Notes: generated by a model from the sequence alone, not told the origin. A stretch of DNA of 64,000 nucleotides from Bifidobacterium bombi DSM 19703 (GCF_000737845.1 NZ_ATLK01000001.1:744001-808000), one strand, 5' to 3'; shown: positions 36,785 through 48,335, counted from the first letter of the stretch. Program-made: numbers and translations.

Positions 36785-39472
36785 CTACCCGCCAAAGAAA
36801 ACGAACGTGCCCGCCATGCCCGAAGCGATGAGAGCTATCACAGGTATAAGCAGGCATACACCGACGAAGACCTTGTCACGTGTGTGCACGGCACTGACAC
36901 GCGCGTGGGTTCGTGGCAAGGGAGCGCCGAAACCCCGCGCCTCCATGGCCACCGCCAACGTGGTGGAGCGCCGGATGGAAAGCACGAACAATGCAAACGC
37001 CTGCGGAAAAAAGGCCTTGACTTTGTTATCGTCACCAAGTCCTCTGGAACGACGCGAAGCGGTGAGCGCGGACCAGTCATCTCGCAATACCGAAAACATG
37101 CGCATGCCGGCCAGCCCACCGTAAACGAAGCGATCGGGCAGATGCAACACCTGACTGAACGAATCGGCCAGATCCGTGGCATCGATGCCAAGCACGGCGA
37201 TGATGGCGGGGATGCCTATGGCAAGCACGCGTAGCCCCGTGGCGATTGCCAATGCAATCGAACGATCGGTGACATTGATCATGCCCCAATGCCACCATAG
37301 CGCCCCTCCTGATTTGCCATACAACAGCACAGCAAGGGCCGAGCCGGGCGCCCCGATGAACACCGGCCATGTGGATGCCACCACACGCCAAGGTTTCAGA
37401 CCTATGCAAGCCAAAAGCAGAAATTCCAAAACGAGCGCAACAGTGGCGGAAACCCAGTCCAATGTGACGATCAGCGGCAACGCCGCCAGAAAACCGCCGA
37501 TCATCCGGTACGCCGGGTTGAGGGAAGCAAGGAAAGGCGAACGACTCGAAGGCTTCACAGCCTCTGAACGTGAATCGATGCGACTGACCTCTACGCGTTG
37601 GTCAACCTGACACCATCTGGCGTCCACCATCCCTCCATTGGCATCAGACATATCGACGGGATTGAGGAGACTGGCCGTTCCCGCACGTTCACCGGCAGTT
37701 GACACGTCAACGATGCCGTCAGCGATGTCTCGTCCACGCGCGCCTTGGACGATGCTTGCACCGGCACCGTGCGAACCCCGAGCCGCAAGTTCCACGACGC
37801 GCGCGCCAAGCGCCGTCACCAGATCCAGGTCATGCGTGATTACGATGACACAGACCCCATCGGATCGTATGGAATCGATAAGCCGTGCCATCTGCATCCA
37901 AGTCACACGGTCCTGACCGAACGTGGGCTCATCGAGGATGACGACGTCAGGTGCCGCTGCCAAAGCCGAGGCCACCGTCAGACGGCGCTTCTCTCCGCCC
38001 GAAAGCGTATAGGGATTGACTTCTTCATACTGTGACAGCTTGAATCGGGAAAGCAGCCGCCGGGCCGTCGCCTGCGCCTGCACCTCCCCCACTCCGGTGC
38101 GCAACGGGCCTAGCATGACCTCTTCAAGCACGCTGCCCCGCGCGAATTGATGTTCCGGGTTTTGGAAAACGTACGAGATGCGTGCGGCCAGCTGCCTGGA
38201 GCTCCATCCGAACGGCATGTTCCCGGTCGCACCCGATGCCAATGCGGGAGCCGCCTCAACCTTGCCCGACACCGGTTCAAGCAAACCGGCAAGCGTCAAG
38301 GCAAGAGTGGATTTACCTGCGCCATTGCCGCCCACAATAGCGGTGACCTGCCCTGAAGCAAAGTCGATGTTCATATGTTCGGCGATGGCCTCGCCCCTAC
38401 GCCCCACCGCAAGGTCAACCGCCGAAAGAGCAATCCTTCCGGTTCCGGACGTCTCTTCCCCTCTGCGGGAATCGTCAGCCTGAATTCGGCGGATCTCATC
38501 CTCTGCACGCCGGTAGCATTTCGGTACCCATATGCCCAGCGAGGCGAAATCCAAACCGTGGTCACCGAACACCTCATCAGGCGTGCCATCCGCCACGACG
38601 CAGGTGCGTGTCCCTTCCTCAGCGTCGAGCGTATGCGCGCAGGCGAGCTCACCTTCGCCGTCCACGACGTCGGTGTCACAGCGTCCGAGCACCACGACAC
38701 GATCGATCATGTCGATCCACGGGTCGGTGCGATGCTCAACCAGCACCATCGTCGCTCCGGTGGCCTCCAGTGAGGCCCTTACCGATGCGACGACCTGGCC
38801 GACACCATCGGGATCGAGATTGGCGGTAGGCTCGTCGAGAAGCAGAACCCCTGGCTGCATCGCAAGCGCACCCGCTAATGCCAGGCGCTGCATCTGTCCT
38901 CCGCTCAGGTGCGTCGTGGAACGATGCAATTGCATACCTTCCAACCCCGTGTCGGCCATGGCCTTCCTTACGTGGGACCAGATCCGATCCATCGGGACCG
39001 CCATATTTTCCGGACCGAAAGCGACGTTGTCACCGACCCGTTCAAAAATGGCCTGCGCCTCGGGATCCTGCAGCACTAACCCCACTTTCCCCCGGGCAGC
39101 GGCGGCAGGGACGCCATCCACCTCGACGGTCCCTGCCGAGGTGCCTCCCTCGCTGTCAACCGCCTCCTGCGGTGGGGAAAGTAAACCTTCGGTACCCTCA
39201 GGGGCGGTACCCTGATCCGAGCTGACGGATTCACCATGCCGGAGGCCACCCGCCCCGGTTCCCTCATCCTGCGTACCAAGCAACCCGGCGGCGGCTTCAA
39301 GAATCGTGGACTTTCCGATTCCGGACGCTCCTAGAAGCAACACCTTTTGCCCTGCGGGAATATCCAGATCAAGCCCCCTGATGGCGAAATGCGCGCGGGA
39401 AGCATGACGGTAACCCCAATTCGCGAAACGGATCGAAGCGCCACCACGCTTCTCGGTACGCATGTGAACCAT
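36785..39472 (-). CDS. ykoD: Fused ECF transporter: two ATPase domains and the T component (YkoD-YkoC type)
   Basis: The 895-residue protein joins three parts. The first ATPase (about 10-300) has L-L-G-A-S-G-I-G-K-S-T, L-S-G-G-Q-M-Q-R and L-L-D-E-P-T-A-N-L-D. The second (about 350-590) has V-G-G-N-G-A-G-K-S-T, L-S-G-G-E-K-R-R and L-D-E-P-T-F-G-Q-D. The third (about 645-895) is a membrane EcfT with five or so segments and the coupling motifs S-R-R-S-R-G and M-E-A-R-G-F-G. The long linkers are Ser, Gly and Glu rich. GAGGGG lies six bases before the ATG at 39472. With the downstream-adjacent YkoE-like S component and the TPP riboswitch it forms an importer for hydroxymethylpyrimidine or thiamine. 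Confidence 0.88.
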   Translation of the reverse strand: MVHMRTEKRGGASIRFANWGYRHASRAHFAIRGLDLDIPAGQKVLLLGASGIGKSTILEAAAGLLGTQDEGTGAGGLRHGESVSSDQGTAPEGTEGLLSPPQEAVDSEGGTSAGTVEVDGVPAAAARGKVGLVLQDPEAQAIFERVGDNVAFGPENMAVPMDRIWSHVRKAMADTGLEGMQLHRSTTHLSGGQMQRLALAGALAMQPGVLLLDEPTANLDPDGVGQVVASVRASLEATGATMVLVEHRTDPWIDMIDRVVVLGRCDTDVVDGEGELACAHTLDAEEGTRTCVVADGTPDEVFGDHGLDFASLGIWVPKCYRRAEDEIRRIQADDSRRGEETSGTGRIALSAVDLAVGRRGEAIAEHMNIDFASGQVTAIVGGNGAGKSTLALTLAGLLEPVSGKVEAAPALASGATGNMPFGWSSRQLAARISYVFQNPEHQFARGSVLEEVMLGPLRTGVGEVQAQATARRLLSRFKLSQYEEVNPYTLSGGEKRRLTVASALAAAPDVVILDEPTFGQDRVTWMQMARLIDSIRSDGVCVIVITHDLDLVTALGARVVELAARGSHGAGASIVQGARGRDIADGIVDVSTAGERAGTASLLNPVDMSDANGGMVDARWCQVDQRVEVSRIDSRSEAVKPSSRSPFLASLNPAYRMIGGFLAALPLIVTLDWVSATVALVLEFLLLACIGLKPWRVVASTWPVFIGAPGSALAVLLYGKSGGALWWHWGMINVTDRSIALAIATGLRVLAIGIPAIIAVLGIDATDLADSFSQVLHLPDRFVYGGLAGMRMFSVLRDDWSALTASRRSRGLGDDNKVKAFFPQAFALFVLSIRRSTTLAVAMEARGFGAPLPRTHARVSAVHTRDKVFVGVCLLIPVIALIASGMAGTFVFFGG

Positions 39473-39521
39473 CACTCACCCCTCAGACGTCATCCGTATT
39501 CTTCCGTGGCGGGTTCCGCGT

Positions 39522-40145
39522 TCAGACCGACATCCCACGTACCGCACGACCTGAAGCGAACTTGTCAAGCGCACCTGTTTTCGCCAATGCCACGTACAGA
39601 TACCACATCAGCACACCGGCGATCAATGCGCCGGAAACCAACGTGGAAACAAGATACCACAAGCCGTACGCCCCCAACAGGTTGATGCCCTGCAGATGTT
39701 TGAAGAACGACCAGGCCCAGCAAACCACACCGGCAAGCGTGCCGGAAAGCATGGTCGTCAGGAGATTGCAGACCTTGTACATCGTGCATGCGAAGACGAT
39801 CTCAGCACCCAAACCCTGCAGGACGGCCATAGCAACGGTCTCAAGCCCACCCCACGAGTTCCCTAGCAAGGCTTCAAGCACGCCGGCAACGACTTCGGCG
39901 TATACCCCTGCTCCCGGCTTGCGCACGATGATGAGCGCCAAAGGGCCTGCAAAGAGCCAAAGGCCGTTCATTACACCGTCAAGACCCGGGACAAGCGCGG
40001 CCAACGGCGCACCAATGGGGTTGTATAGCAATCCAGCCGCCCAGTAAATCAAGGAGCTGACCACGCCTATGGCAGAGGCCACCGCGATATCCACCACTCG
40101 CCAATGAAGATTGGGTTTCACGCTGTCTTTTGTAATAGTTGACAT
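39522..40145 (-). CDS. ykoE: YkoE-like substrate-binding component for thiamine/HMP uptake
   Basis: The 207-residue product is a membrane protein with about six segments (I-G-V-V-S-S-L-I-Y-W-A-A-G-L-L, then A-G-V-Y-A-E-V-V-A-G-V-L-E-A-L-L-G-N). The G-A-E-I-V-F-A stretch and overall pattern fit the YkoE family of ECF S components. The substrate (hydroxymethylpyrimidine or thiamine) is inferred from the TPP riboswitch directly upstream and from the YkoD/YkoC-type partner downstream. The ATG at 40145 follows AAAGG. Confidence 0.85.
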   Translation of the reverse strand: MSTITKDSVKPNLHWRVVDIAVASAIGVVSSLIYWAAGLLYNPIGAPLAALVPGLDGVMNGLWLFAGPLALIIVRKPGAGVYAEVVAGVLEALLGNSWGGLETVAMAVLQGLGAEIVFACTMYKVCNLLTTMLSGTLAGVVCWAWSFFKHLQGINLLGAYGLWYLVSTLVSGALIAGVLMWYLYVALAKTGALDKFASGRAVRGMSV

Positions 40146-40200
40146 AATCTGTGCCTTTCTGTGCTGCTGTGTTTCAGCGCACCGGGCACGGGAAAAGAGA

Positions 40201-40300
40201 CGTCCGTGCGCCAGCATTACCTGGACTCACGTTCAATCGGTCGAGGTCACCCTCATCTCAGCCGTACCACGATTCCTCGGTGCACAGCTCCCGTGTCAAT
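40201..40300 (-). promoter_or_regulatory. TPP riboswitch upstream of the ykoE-ykoD operon
   Basis: On the minus strand the segment begins with GACACGGGAGC, continues through CGGCTGAGATGAGGG, the TGAACGTGA element and CCAGGTAATGCTGG, and ends GCGCACGGA. These are the conserved elements of the thiamine pyrophosphate aptamer in order. The 3' end (GCGCAC, GCACGG) can pair with GTGCGC and CCGTGC just downstream (about 40169-40190), an arrangement able to switch folding before the ribosome site of ykoE. Binding of TPP should lower expression of the transporter. Confidence 0.92.
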
Positions 40301-40496
40301 TCGAAATCGTAAAACAAACCTATGACTTATGACATTGACGCGTTCGGACCGCCGTGGAACCCACTCGCAGAACAAAGCAGACCCCGCAACGAAAGGCGCA
40401 GGCAGCGGCGACTTTCCGGAGCCCGCGCCTTCCATATAACGTCCACCTTCCCTTAGATTCATGAAGCCGGCCGAAGCGCCCGGCGAAGAGGCGGAA

Positions 40497-41864
40497 TCAA
40501 TGAGCCAGTTTTTCGAGAATAAGCGCTTCAGTGATGATGTTGTTCTTCAATGCGGAAAGACTGATTGACTCATTGGGACTGTGCGCATTGGCCTTGGGGT
40601 CCTCCGGCCCGGTGACAAGCACTTGGGCTTGCGGGAAGATGCGCTGCAATTCCGGTATGAACGGAATGGATCCGCCTTCGCCTTTGTTGACGGGGGCGAC
40701 TCCGAACGCCTCCTGCATAGCAGCCAACGCGCCCTTAGTCGCAGGCGCATCCGGATCCATGCTCCAGCCCATGCCGGCGTCTATGGCACTGACCTTGACC
40801 TCGGCACCGAACGGCGCATGTGCCGTGAGGAAATCCGTCACGGCCCGCTGCGCCTCTTCTGGACGCTGTTGGGGTGCCGTGCGGATGGAAAGCCGGAACG
40901 TCGTCTCGGGAGATATGACGTTGAACGACCCCTCTACGGGATGGGCATCGAAGCCGATGACGCTGATACTCGGCTTGGTCCACAGACGTGAGGCCAGCGA
41001 GCCATTGCCGGCCAGACGGTACGAACCGACGGTTCCCGCGTCGCCGCGCACTCCTGCCTCGTCGAGGTCACGTTGCAGACCGCCGACCGGATCGCCTCCA
41101 AGCAGACCGGGGATTCTCAGACTGCCGTCATCTGCGTACATCGAAGCGATGAGCATGGCGGCCACGGTGTTCGCATCAAGAATCGGACCGCCGAACTGCC
41201 CTGAATGCACGGGGTGGTCCAGAACCTTGACGTTCACGTCCACGTCGGTGTTCCCACGCAGACTGGTCGTCAGGCTGGGTATCTGTGCCGACCAATTGCC
41301 GGAATCGGCCACGATGATGACATCCGAGGCGAACTCCTCCCGATGGGCCTCGATGAACGGGATGAAGCTGGGCGAACCCATCTCCTCCTCCCCTTCGATG
41401 AAGACCTTGACGTTGACTTTCAGATCACCGCCCAACGCATGCAGCGCCCCGGAATGTATCGCTATTCCACCGCCATCGTCTGCCGATCCACGCCCGTAGA
41501 GCCTGCCATCCACCTCCGTTGCGACAAACGGATCAGTGTCCCATGCGGAGGCGTCCGGAACGGGCTGCACGTCATGATGTGCATACAGCAATACCGTGGG
41601 GGCATGGTCATCGACCGTTTTCGAACCGATGACTTCGAAAGCCCCGGGGGTTCCGTCAGGGTTGCTTGACTGCACAACCTTCGCCTGCACGCCCACCTTC
41701 CGCAGCTCATCGGCTACGAAATCAGCGGAACGGCGCATATGAGCACCTGTTATCCCCTGTGCCGACACGGATTTCAACGCCACCTTGTCACTGAGCAACT
41801 CTACTACGCGATCGAAATCGTCTTCCACACGACTGCGCAGCTCATCTTGATTCAATGCGACCAT
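40497..41864 (-). CDS. M20 family dipeptidase/metallopeptidase
   Basis: The 455-residue product has the M20 metal sites: L-L-Y-A-H-H-D-V-Q-P, G-R-G-S-A-D-D-G-G-G, the catalytic I-E-G-E-E-E-M-G-S-P-S and a late H-S-P-N-E-S segment. The lid domain (about 190-310) contains H-P-V-H-S-G-Q-F-G-G. It is a two-metal hydrolase of the CNDP/PepV type that probably cuts dipeptides in the cytoplasm; there is no signal peptide. GAGGG precedes the ATG at 41864. It is monocistronic, diverging from the DUF3043 gene. Confidence 0.92.
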   Translation of the reverse strand: MVALNQDELRSRVEDDFDRVVELLSDKVALKSVSAQGITGAHMRRSADFVADELRKVGVQAKVVQSSNPDGTPGAFEVIGSKTVDDHAPTVLLYAHHDVQPVPDASAWDTDPFVATEVDGRLYGRGSADDGGGIAIHSGALHALGGDLKVNVKVFIEGEEEMGSPSFIPFIEAHREEFASDVIIVADSGNWSAQIPSLTTSLRGNTDVDVNVKVLDHPVHSGQFGGPILDANTVAAMLIASMYADDGSLRIPGLLGGDPVGGLQRDLDEAGVRGDAGTVGSYRLAGNGSLASRLWTKPSISVIGFDAHPVEGSFNVISPETTFRLSIRTAPQQRPEEAQRAVTDFLTAHAPFGAEVKVSAIDAGMGWSMDPDAPATKGALAAMQEAFGVAPVNKGEGGSIPFIPELQRIFPQAQVLVTGPEDPKANAHSPNESISLSALKNNIITEALILEKLAH

Positions 41865-41973
41865 ATTTTTGCACCCTCATTCAGATTCCGGCGACTCTCA
41901 CGCCGTGGAACACAACAGCATCCATTGTATGACGCATCCCGCCAGAGTCGAGGGATCCACGTAATCTCAAACT

Positions 41974-42588
41974 ATGACATGGAACCCCTTCGGCAGGAAG
42001 AACGACGAAGCGCAAAGCGAACAAACGGCCAACGACACCGAGACGGCGGCTTCAGAAAGCAAAGGCAGACCCACTCCGAAGCGCCGCGAGGCGCAAGCCA
42101 AGAACATCCATCCTCTTGTGCCCAAAAACCGAAAAGCTGAAGCCAAAGCAGCCAAGAAACGCATGCGGGAAAAGGAAGACGCGCAATACGAAGCCATGCG
42201 TACCGGCGACATAGCCAACATGCCGCGTTCGGAACGCCTTCCCTGGCGCATCTACATCCGTGATTACGTCGATGCCCGATTCAACATCGAGGAGTTCTTC
42301 ATACCCGTCATGTTCGCGGCTCTCATCGCCGAGATGGTGGTGATGGCGTTCAGCATAGCCGCGTCGTACATCATCATGATCGCCTTGTATGTCTACATCA
42401 TCGTCGGCATCATCGACCTGTTCGTCATGTGGCAGGGCCTGAAGAAGAAACTCATCGAAAAATACGGCGAGAAGGCCGTAGCCAAAGGGATGAGATCATG
42501 CAGCTATGCATGCAACCGCGCAATTCAGTTACGCCGCTGGCGCGTGCCCAAACCTCGTTCCAAAAAGCGCGGGGATTGGCCGAAGTAA
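41974..42588 (+). CDS. DUF3043 membrane protein
   Basis: The 204-residue product has a very basic N-terminal half (K-R-R-E-A-Q-A-K, K-A-A-K-K-R-M-R-E-K), a conserved R-D-Y-V-D-A-R-F-N-I-E-E-F-F-I-P segment and two membrane segments at about 110-152. This is the actinobacterial DUF3043 family, of unknown role. A weak purine tract precedes the start, so the ATG is taken by family fit. It lies upstream of the broken lpd gene. Confidence 0.85.
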   Translation: MTWNPFGRKNDEAQSEQTANDTETAASESKGRPTPKRREAQAKNIHPLVPKNRKAEAKAAKKRMREKEDAQYEAMRTGDIANMPRSERLPWRIYIRDYVDARFNIEEFFIPVMFAALIAEMVVMAFSIAASYIIMIALYVYIIVGIIDLFVMWQGLKKKLIEKYGEKAVAKGMRSCSYACNRAIQLRRWRVPKPRSKKRGDWPK

Positions 42589-42681
42589 GTCGTGACCGGA
42601 CCCCTGGAAGGCTTTCCGAGCACCATACGTCGGTCCACACAAGGACGAGGCCGGAGAGCTTCGGAACACGTCGACATATGA

Positions 42682-44172
<1,491 letters not shown>

Positions 44173-44238
44173 GGTCTGCGCTGCTGGTAGGATATACGTT
44201 ATTGCGTTCATTTTCGAGATAAACCAAGCGAGGGACAG

Positions 44239-45033
44239 ATGGCGAACGAGAAAAAGCCCAAAGAAAAGAAGGAAAAAAAGCCGAAGATCATCAAACAGAT
44301 CATTCAGATATACAAGTACACCCATGCGGAAGACAAGGCCCTGCCTTGGCTTCTCACCGCGGTCCTGCTGGCCCCCGTGCTCGTCGTCGTCGTGGCGGGA
44401 GTGCTTCTGCACTGGGGCTGGCTGACTTGGATCATGCTCGTTATCTTGGCAGTGATGCTGGGCATACTCTTCTTCACGATGCTGCTGACGCGACGCGCCG
44501 ACAAAGTCGGGTACGCGAAGATGGAAGGCAAGCCGGGTGCAGCGGTCAGCGTGCTGGGTAACATCAACAAAGCAGGATTCAACTTCCCGCAGCAGCCGGT
44601 GTGGATCGATCGAAAGACCAAAGCCGCCATCTGGCGTGGCACAGGATACAACGGCATCTATTTGCTGGCGGAAGGCGAAAGCACGGCCATCAAGCGCGAA
44701 GTGGATCGTCAGGAACACTCCATCAAAGGAGTGACCGCCGGATCCGCCATTCCCGTATATCGCATTTTCGTCGGCAACGGCACCGGTCAGGTGCGTCTGA
44801 AGGACCTGCGAAGCGTCGTACTCAAGTGCAAGAGCTACGAGCCAACCGACCACAGCAACTTCATCATGAAGAAGATACATCCCCGCCGCAGGTTCCTGCT
44901 CACCAAGGAGGAGCTCGATATTCTCAACGAACGTCTCCGCACGCTCCAGACGAAGCAGGGATTCGGCATCCCCAAGGGCATTGACCCCACGAAACCGCAG
45001 CGCATCAGCCGCCGTGCCATGAGGGGGCGCTGA
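44239..45033 (+). CDS. DUF4191 membrane protein
   Basis: The 264-residue product starts with a Lys-rich stretch (K-K-P-K-E-K-K-E-K-K), then I-K-Q-I-I-Q-I-Y-K-Y-T and two membrane segments at about 36-80, then a soluble domain with G-R-G/A-G-Y-N-G-I-Y-L-L-A-E-G. It belongs to DUF4191, an actinobacterial family usually just upstream of glnA. Its role is unknown. GAGGGACAG lies just before the ATG. glnA follows with a 350-base gap. Confidence 0.88.
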   Translation: MANEKKPKEKKEKKPKIIKQIIQIYKYTHAEDKALPWLLTAVLLAPVLVVVVAGVLLHWGWLTWIMLVILAVMLGILFFTMLLTRRADKVGYAKMEGKPGAAVSVLGNINKAGFNFPQQPVWIDRKTKAAIWRGTGYNGIYLLAEGESTAIKREVDRQEHSIKGVTAGSAIPVYRIFVGNGTGQVRLKDLRSVVLKCKSYEPTDHSNFIMKKIHPRRRFLLTKEELDILNERLRTLQTKQGFGIPKGIDPTKPQRISRRAMRGR

Positions 45034-45385
45034 ACACTTCGCCGCACCTGCCAAAGACAAGGGCCGGGGTCTCGTGTGGGCCGCCGTGAACGAACCAAGG
45101 AATCACGTTGGACGTTCAGGACGGCCCACATCTTCGTAGGTGGCGAGATTCCATACAAAGCACGCCCTCGCAAGGTCTTCGATCGTCGATTCGCCATTCC
45201 CCACCCCCGCACCGAAGCGAACCAGGCGGAACAATCGTTATACGGCCGATGAGAATCGTCCGAAACCACACGACCTCGGAACGCACACGGGCGAAACACG
45301 TTCGTAACCAAAAACGCATGTCCCTGAAATGCATATCTCTAGACTTATACTCATTGGTGGTTCACCTCATGAAAGGAGCGGTCAC
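45034..45385 (+). promoter_or_regulatory. glnA upstream region with candidate promoter
   Basis: No gene lies in these 352 bases. A promoter with -35 CTGAAA (45324-45329), -10 TATACT (45346-45351) and a 16-base spacer lies about 35 bases before the glnA start. Confidence 0.4.
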
Positions 45386-46822
45386 GTGGCTGCACTTGAA
45401 ACTAAGGAAGATTTCGAATCCTTCGCCAAAGCCGAAGGAGCTGAATACGTCTCGGTACGATTCACCGATCTGATCGGCGTACAACAGCACTTCACCGTCC
45501 CCGTCGACGAATACATGGACAACGCTTTCACCGATGGCGAGCCGTTTGACGGCTCTTCGATCCGAGGCTTCCAATCCATCGACGACTCCGACATGAAGCT
45601 GGTGCCGGACGTATCCACGGCCTATGTCGATCCGTTCCGCAAGCACAAGACCATCGTCGTGGCTCACTCAGTGGTCACTCCGGTGACGATGGAGCCCTAT
45701 GGCCGCGACCCGCGCCAGGTCGCCCAAAAAGCCGAGGCGTACATCAGGACCACCGGGGTCGCCGACACCGCTTGCTTTGCCCCGGAACCTGAATTCTTCC
45801 TCTTCGATTCCGTACGCTACGAGAACTCCATGTCCCGTTCGTTCTATGAAGTGGACTCCGATGAGGCCCCATGGAACACCGGCAGCGAAACGGAACTGGA
45901 TGGATCGCCGAACATAGGTTTCAAGAACTCCATCAAGGGCGGCTACTTCCCACCTGCACCGCAGGACCACAACCAGGATCTGCGCGACGACATGGTGGCC
46001 AATCTCCAGAAGGCCGGAATGACACTCGAACGCAGCCACCATGAAGTGGGCGGCGCTGGACAGCAGGAAATCAACTACCGCTTCAACACGCTGCTTCACG
46101 CGGGCGACGACCTCATGAAATACAAGTACATCGTGCATGAGACCGCGGCTCATGCCGGCAAAGCCGTAACATTCATGCCCAAGCCGATCGCGGGCGACAA
46201 CGGTACAGGAATGCACTGCCACCAATCCCTATGGAAGGACGGCAAGCCGTTGTTCTATGATGAGAACGGATATGGCGGCCTTTCGGACATCGCCCGCTGG
46301 TATATCGGAGGACTGATCCATCATGCCTCCTCAGTGCTGGCGTTCACGAATCCTTCGCTCAATTCATACAAGCGTCTGGTGCCTGGCTACGAGGCCCCGA
46401 CCAACCTGGTCTATTCGGCGCGTAACCGCTCGGCAGCCATCCGCATCCCGTTCGCTGGGACGTCGCCCGCCGCCAAGCGCATCGAATTCCGCGTGCCCGA
46501 CCCCTCCTCTAACCCGTACCTCGCCTTCTCCGCCCAGCTCATGGCCGGCCTTGACGGCGTGATGAACCATACGGAGCCACCGGAGCCGGTCGACAAGGAC
46601 ATCTACGAGCTGCCGCCGGAGGAGCTTGCGGACATGAAGCATGTCCCTGCATCTTTGGACGAGGCCCTGGACGCTCTTGAGGCAGACAATGACTTCCTCA
46701 CCGCCGGTGATGTATTCACGATGGACCTCATCGAGGACTGGATCGGTCTCAAGCGCGAGGAGATCGACCAGCAACGATTGGCCCCGACGCCGCTTGAGTA
46801 TCAGCTTTACTTCAACATCTGA
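45386..46822 (+). CDS. glnA: Glutamine synthetase type I GlnA
   Basis: The enzyme joins ammonia and glutamate with ATP. The 478-residue product has D-G-S-S-I-R-G-F near the start, E-P-E-F-F-L-F, the [10 protein letters not shown] loop, [10 protein letters not shown] and, near residue 400, D-I-Y-E-L-P-P-E-E, whose tyrosine is the adenylylation site of type I-beta enzymes. This points to control by adenylylation in addition to transcription. GTG at 45386 follows AAAGGAG; the frame is open upstream but that part is not conserved in the family. Confidence 0.95.
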   Translation: MAALETKEDFESFAKAEGAEYVSVRFTDLIGVQQHFTVPVDEYMDNAFTDGEPFDGSSIRGFQSIDDSDMKLVPDVSTAYVDPFRKHKTIVVAHSVVTPVTMEPYGRDPRQVAQKAEAYIRTTGVADTACFAPEPEFFLFDSVRYENSMSRSFYEVDSDEAPWNTGSETELDGSPNIGFKNSIKGGYFPPAPQDHNQDLRDDMVANLQKAGMTLERSHHEVGGAGQQEINYRFNTLLHAGDDLMKYKYIVHETAAHAGKAVTFMPKPIAGDNGTGMHCHQSLWKDGKPLFYDENGYGGLSDIARWYIGGLIHHASSVLAFTNPSLNSYKRLVPGYEAPTNLVYSARNRSAAIRIPFAGTSPAAKRIEFRVPDPSSNPYLAFSAQLMAGLDGVMNHTEPPEPVDKDIYELPPEELADMKHVPASLDEALDALEADNDFLTAGDVFTMDLIEDWIGLKREEIDQQRLAPTPLEYQLYFNI

Positions 46823-46841
46823 CACGGCTCGTTCCATGTAA

Positions 46842-46869
46842 GTGGCCCATCGCCGAGGCGATGGGCCAC
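46842..46869 (+). terminator. Strong hairpin after glnA
   Basis: Arms GTGGCCCATCGC and GCGATGGGCCAC with a CGAG loop form a 12-bp perfect stem 19 bases after the glnA stop. There is no good T run (ACGTGTTTCGT follows), so it may end transcription less sharply or protect the 3' end. Confidence 0.7.
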
Positions 46870-47285
46870 ACGTGTTTCGTATGCGTCTTCCTGGAAGAGA
46901 CGTCTTAGGCACTGTACCGGCACGGGTCGATCGTCATGTCCGGCACACATACAGGGGACGTCGCACGGCTGGATATGCCTGAGGACATGCCTTACGGGAC
47001 TTGCCTGGCTAACGGGACTTGCCTGGCTAGTTATGGATATATCTTCTTACATCCGCGACATCCGATGTAGGGCATCCGGCTCTCCGGACAGACGGACGAA
47101 GGATCCGTACGTCCATGAAATATTGCATTCCTTGAAATATTAAATTCCTTACAGTCTCGTCTTAAACCGACGATGCGGCTGGTACTTGGACGATAATGGA
47201 TACCGATACCATCCGTTGCAACCGCTACCAACCGAAACGAAAAGTCGGTATGACAAGCGCATGCGTAGCCAAAGAGGAAGAGGAA
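46870..47285. other. Intergenic region with two short tandem repeats ahead of the FNT gene
   Basis: No gene was recognised. ACGGGACTTGCCTGGCTA occurs twice in perfect tandem at 46994-47011 and 47012-47029. Further down TGAAATATTGCATTCCT (47116-47132) is followed directly by TGAAATATTAAATTCCT (47133-47149). The second pair is AT-rich and could include promoter or regulator sites for the gene at 47286. Confidence 0.6.
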
Positions 47286-48335
47286 ATGCAGACCGAGCCA
47301 CGGACCACGAACCCGACCGACACAGTGACGCCTACACAAAACTCGAACTTCATGGTCTCCTCTCAAGGACCGATGCTTCAAGAGGATTCGCAGACCTTGA
47401 ACGGCAGCACGAACAGCACCGCCACAAGCATCCCACGGTCAGACCGGCAACCGCTGACGTACGGACGAGACGAGGGAAGCAACAGCTCATTCGATGAAAG
47501 CACCCGGCCGCTGTTCCCCGGCCATGCCTTCATCAGCACCGTGCTGGAGGTACTTGACAACAAGGCCACCATGACGGGCAAGCTCACCGGCCGATACATC
47601 CAGCGTGCGGCCATGGCCGGCATCTTCGTCAGCCTGTTCATCGCGGTCTTCTTTGTGGTGCAAGGTGCGGCAAGCATCGGTGAAGACCCGGGGCTGCGAT
47701 TCGCCGGGAAAATCGTAGCGGGCATCGTTTTCGGTTGGGCGCTGGTGCTCATCTACTATACCAACTCCGAGCTGTTGACCAGCAACATGATGGTCGTCTC
47801 GATCGGAACGTACCACCGCAGAATCAACCTGCTGCAGACCTTGAAGATGTTGGGACTGTGCCTTTTTGGCAATCTTCTGGGAGCTCTTGTCGTGGCACTC
47901 ATCCTGCGGTGTTCGACGATTCTCTCCGGACCGGCTTTTGACCTGATGCTGACCGCGGCCAACACGAAGACGGGATATCTGAACTCGCCCATGGGTGTGC
48001 TTGACCTCTTTGCACGCGCCATCTTCTGCAACTTCTGCATCAACATCGCCATGCTCATGGTCTTCAATGGGAAGCTTTCCAACGATTTCACCAAATGCAC
48101 CATCATGGTGGTGGCCGTGCTCGTCTTCACCTTCTGCGGATTCGAGCACTCCGTCGCGGATTCCGCCATTTTCCTAATTCTGGGGACCTACGGGTCCGTC
48201 AATGCATGGCGGGCCATACTCGTCGTCATCGTTGCGATGCTGGGCAATCTCGTCGGCGGCGGGGTGCTGATCGGCTACAACTTCGCCACCATGAACGACG
48301 AAAGCAGCATGACCGGCAAGAAAATCAACGACTGA
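47286..48335 (+). CDS. Formate/nitrite transporter family channel
   Basis: The 349-residue product has a polar N-terminus of about 75 residues, then six membrane segments with the FNT pattern: G-I-F-V-S-L-F-I-A-V-F-F-V-V-Q-G, then T-S-N-M-M-V, N-L-L-G-A-L-V-V, N-F-C-I-N-I-A, F-C-G-F-E-H-S-V-A-D, and N-L-V-G-G-G-V-L-I-G. These match FocA/NirC-like pentameric channels for formate, nitrite or other small anions. Formate is the likely cargo in a bifidobacterium, which makes formate from pyruvate, but this is inference. The ATG at 47286 follows GAGGAAGAGG; longer starts are less likely. Confidence 0.85.
   Translation: MQTEPRTTNPTDTVTPTQNSNFMVSSQGPMLQEDSQTLNGSTNSTATSIPRSDRQPLTYGRDEGSNSSFDESTRPLFPGHAFISTVLEVLDNKATMTGKLTGRYIQRAAMAGIFVSLFIAVFFVVQGAASIGEDPGLRFAGKIVAGIVFGWALVLIYYTNSELLTSNMMVVSIGTYHRRINLLQTLKMLGLCLFGNLLGALVVALILRCSTILSGPAFDLMLTAANTKTGYLNSPMGVLDLFARAIFCNFCINIAMLMVFNGKLSNDFTKCTIMVVAVLVFTFCGFEHSVADSAIFLILGTYGSVNAWRAILVVIVAMLGNLVGGGVLIGYNFATMNDESSMTGKKIND

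Noticed and set aside
36358..36795. Minus-strand frame of 145 codons in the gap after hrpA
   Set aside because: It overlaps the ends of both real neighbours, is rich in Cys and Arg without a motif and has no ribosome site.
47487..48149. Minus-strand frame of 220 codons rich in His, Asp and Glu
   Set aside because: It is the complement of the membrane segments of the formate/nitrite channel, which explains its composition.
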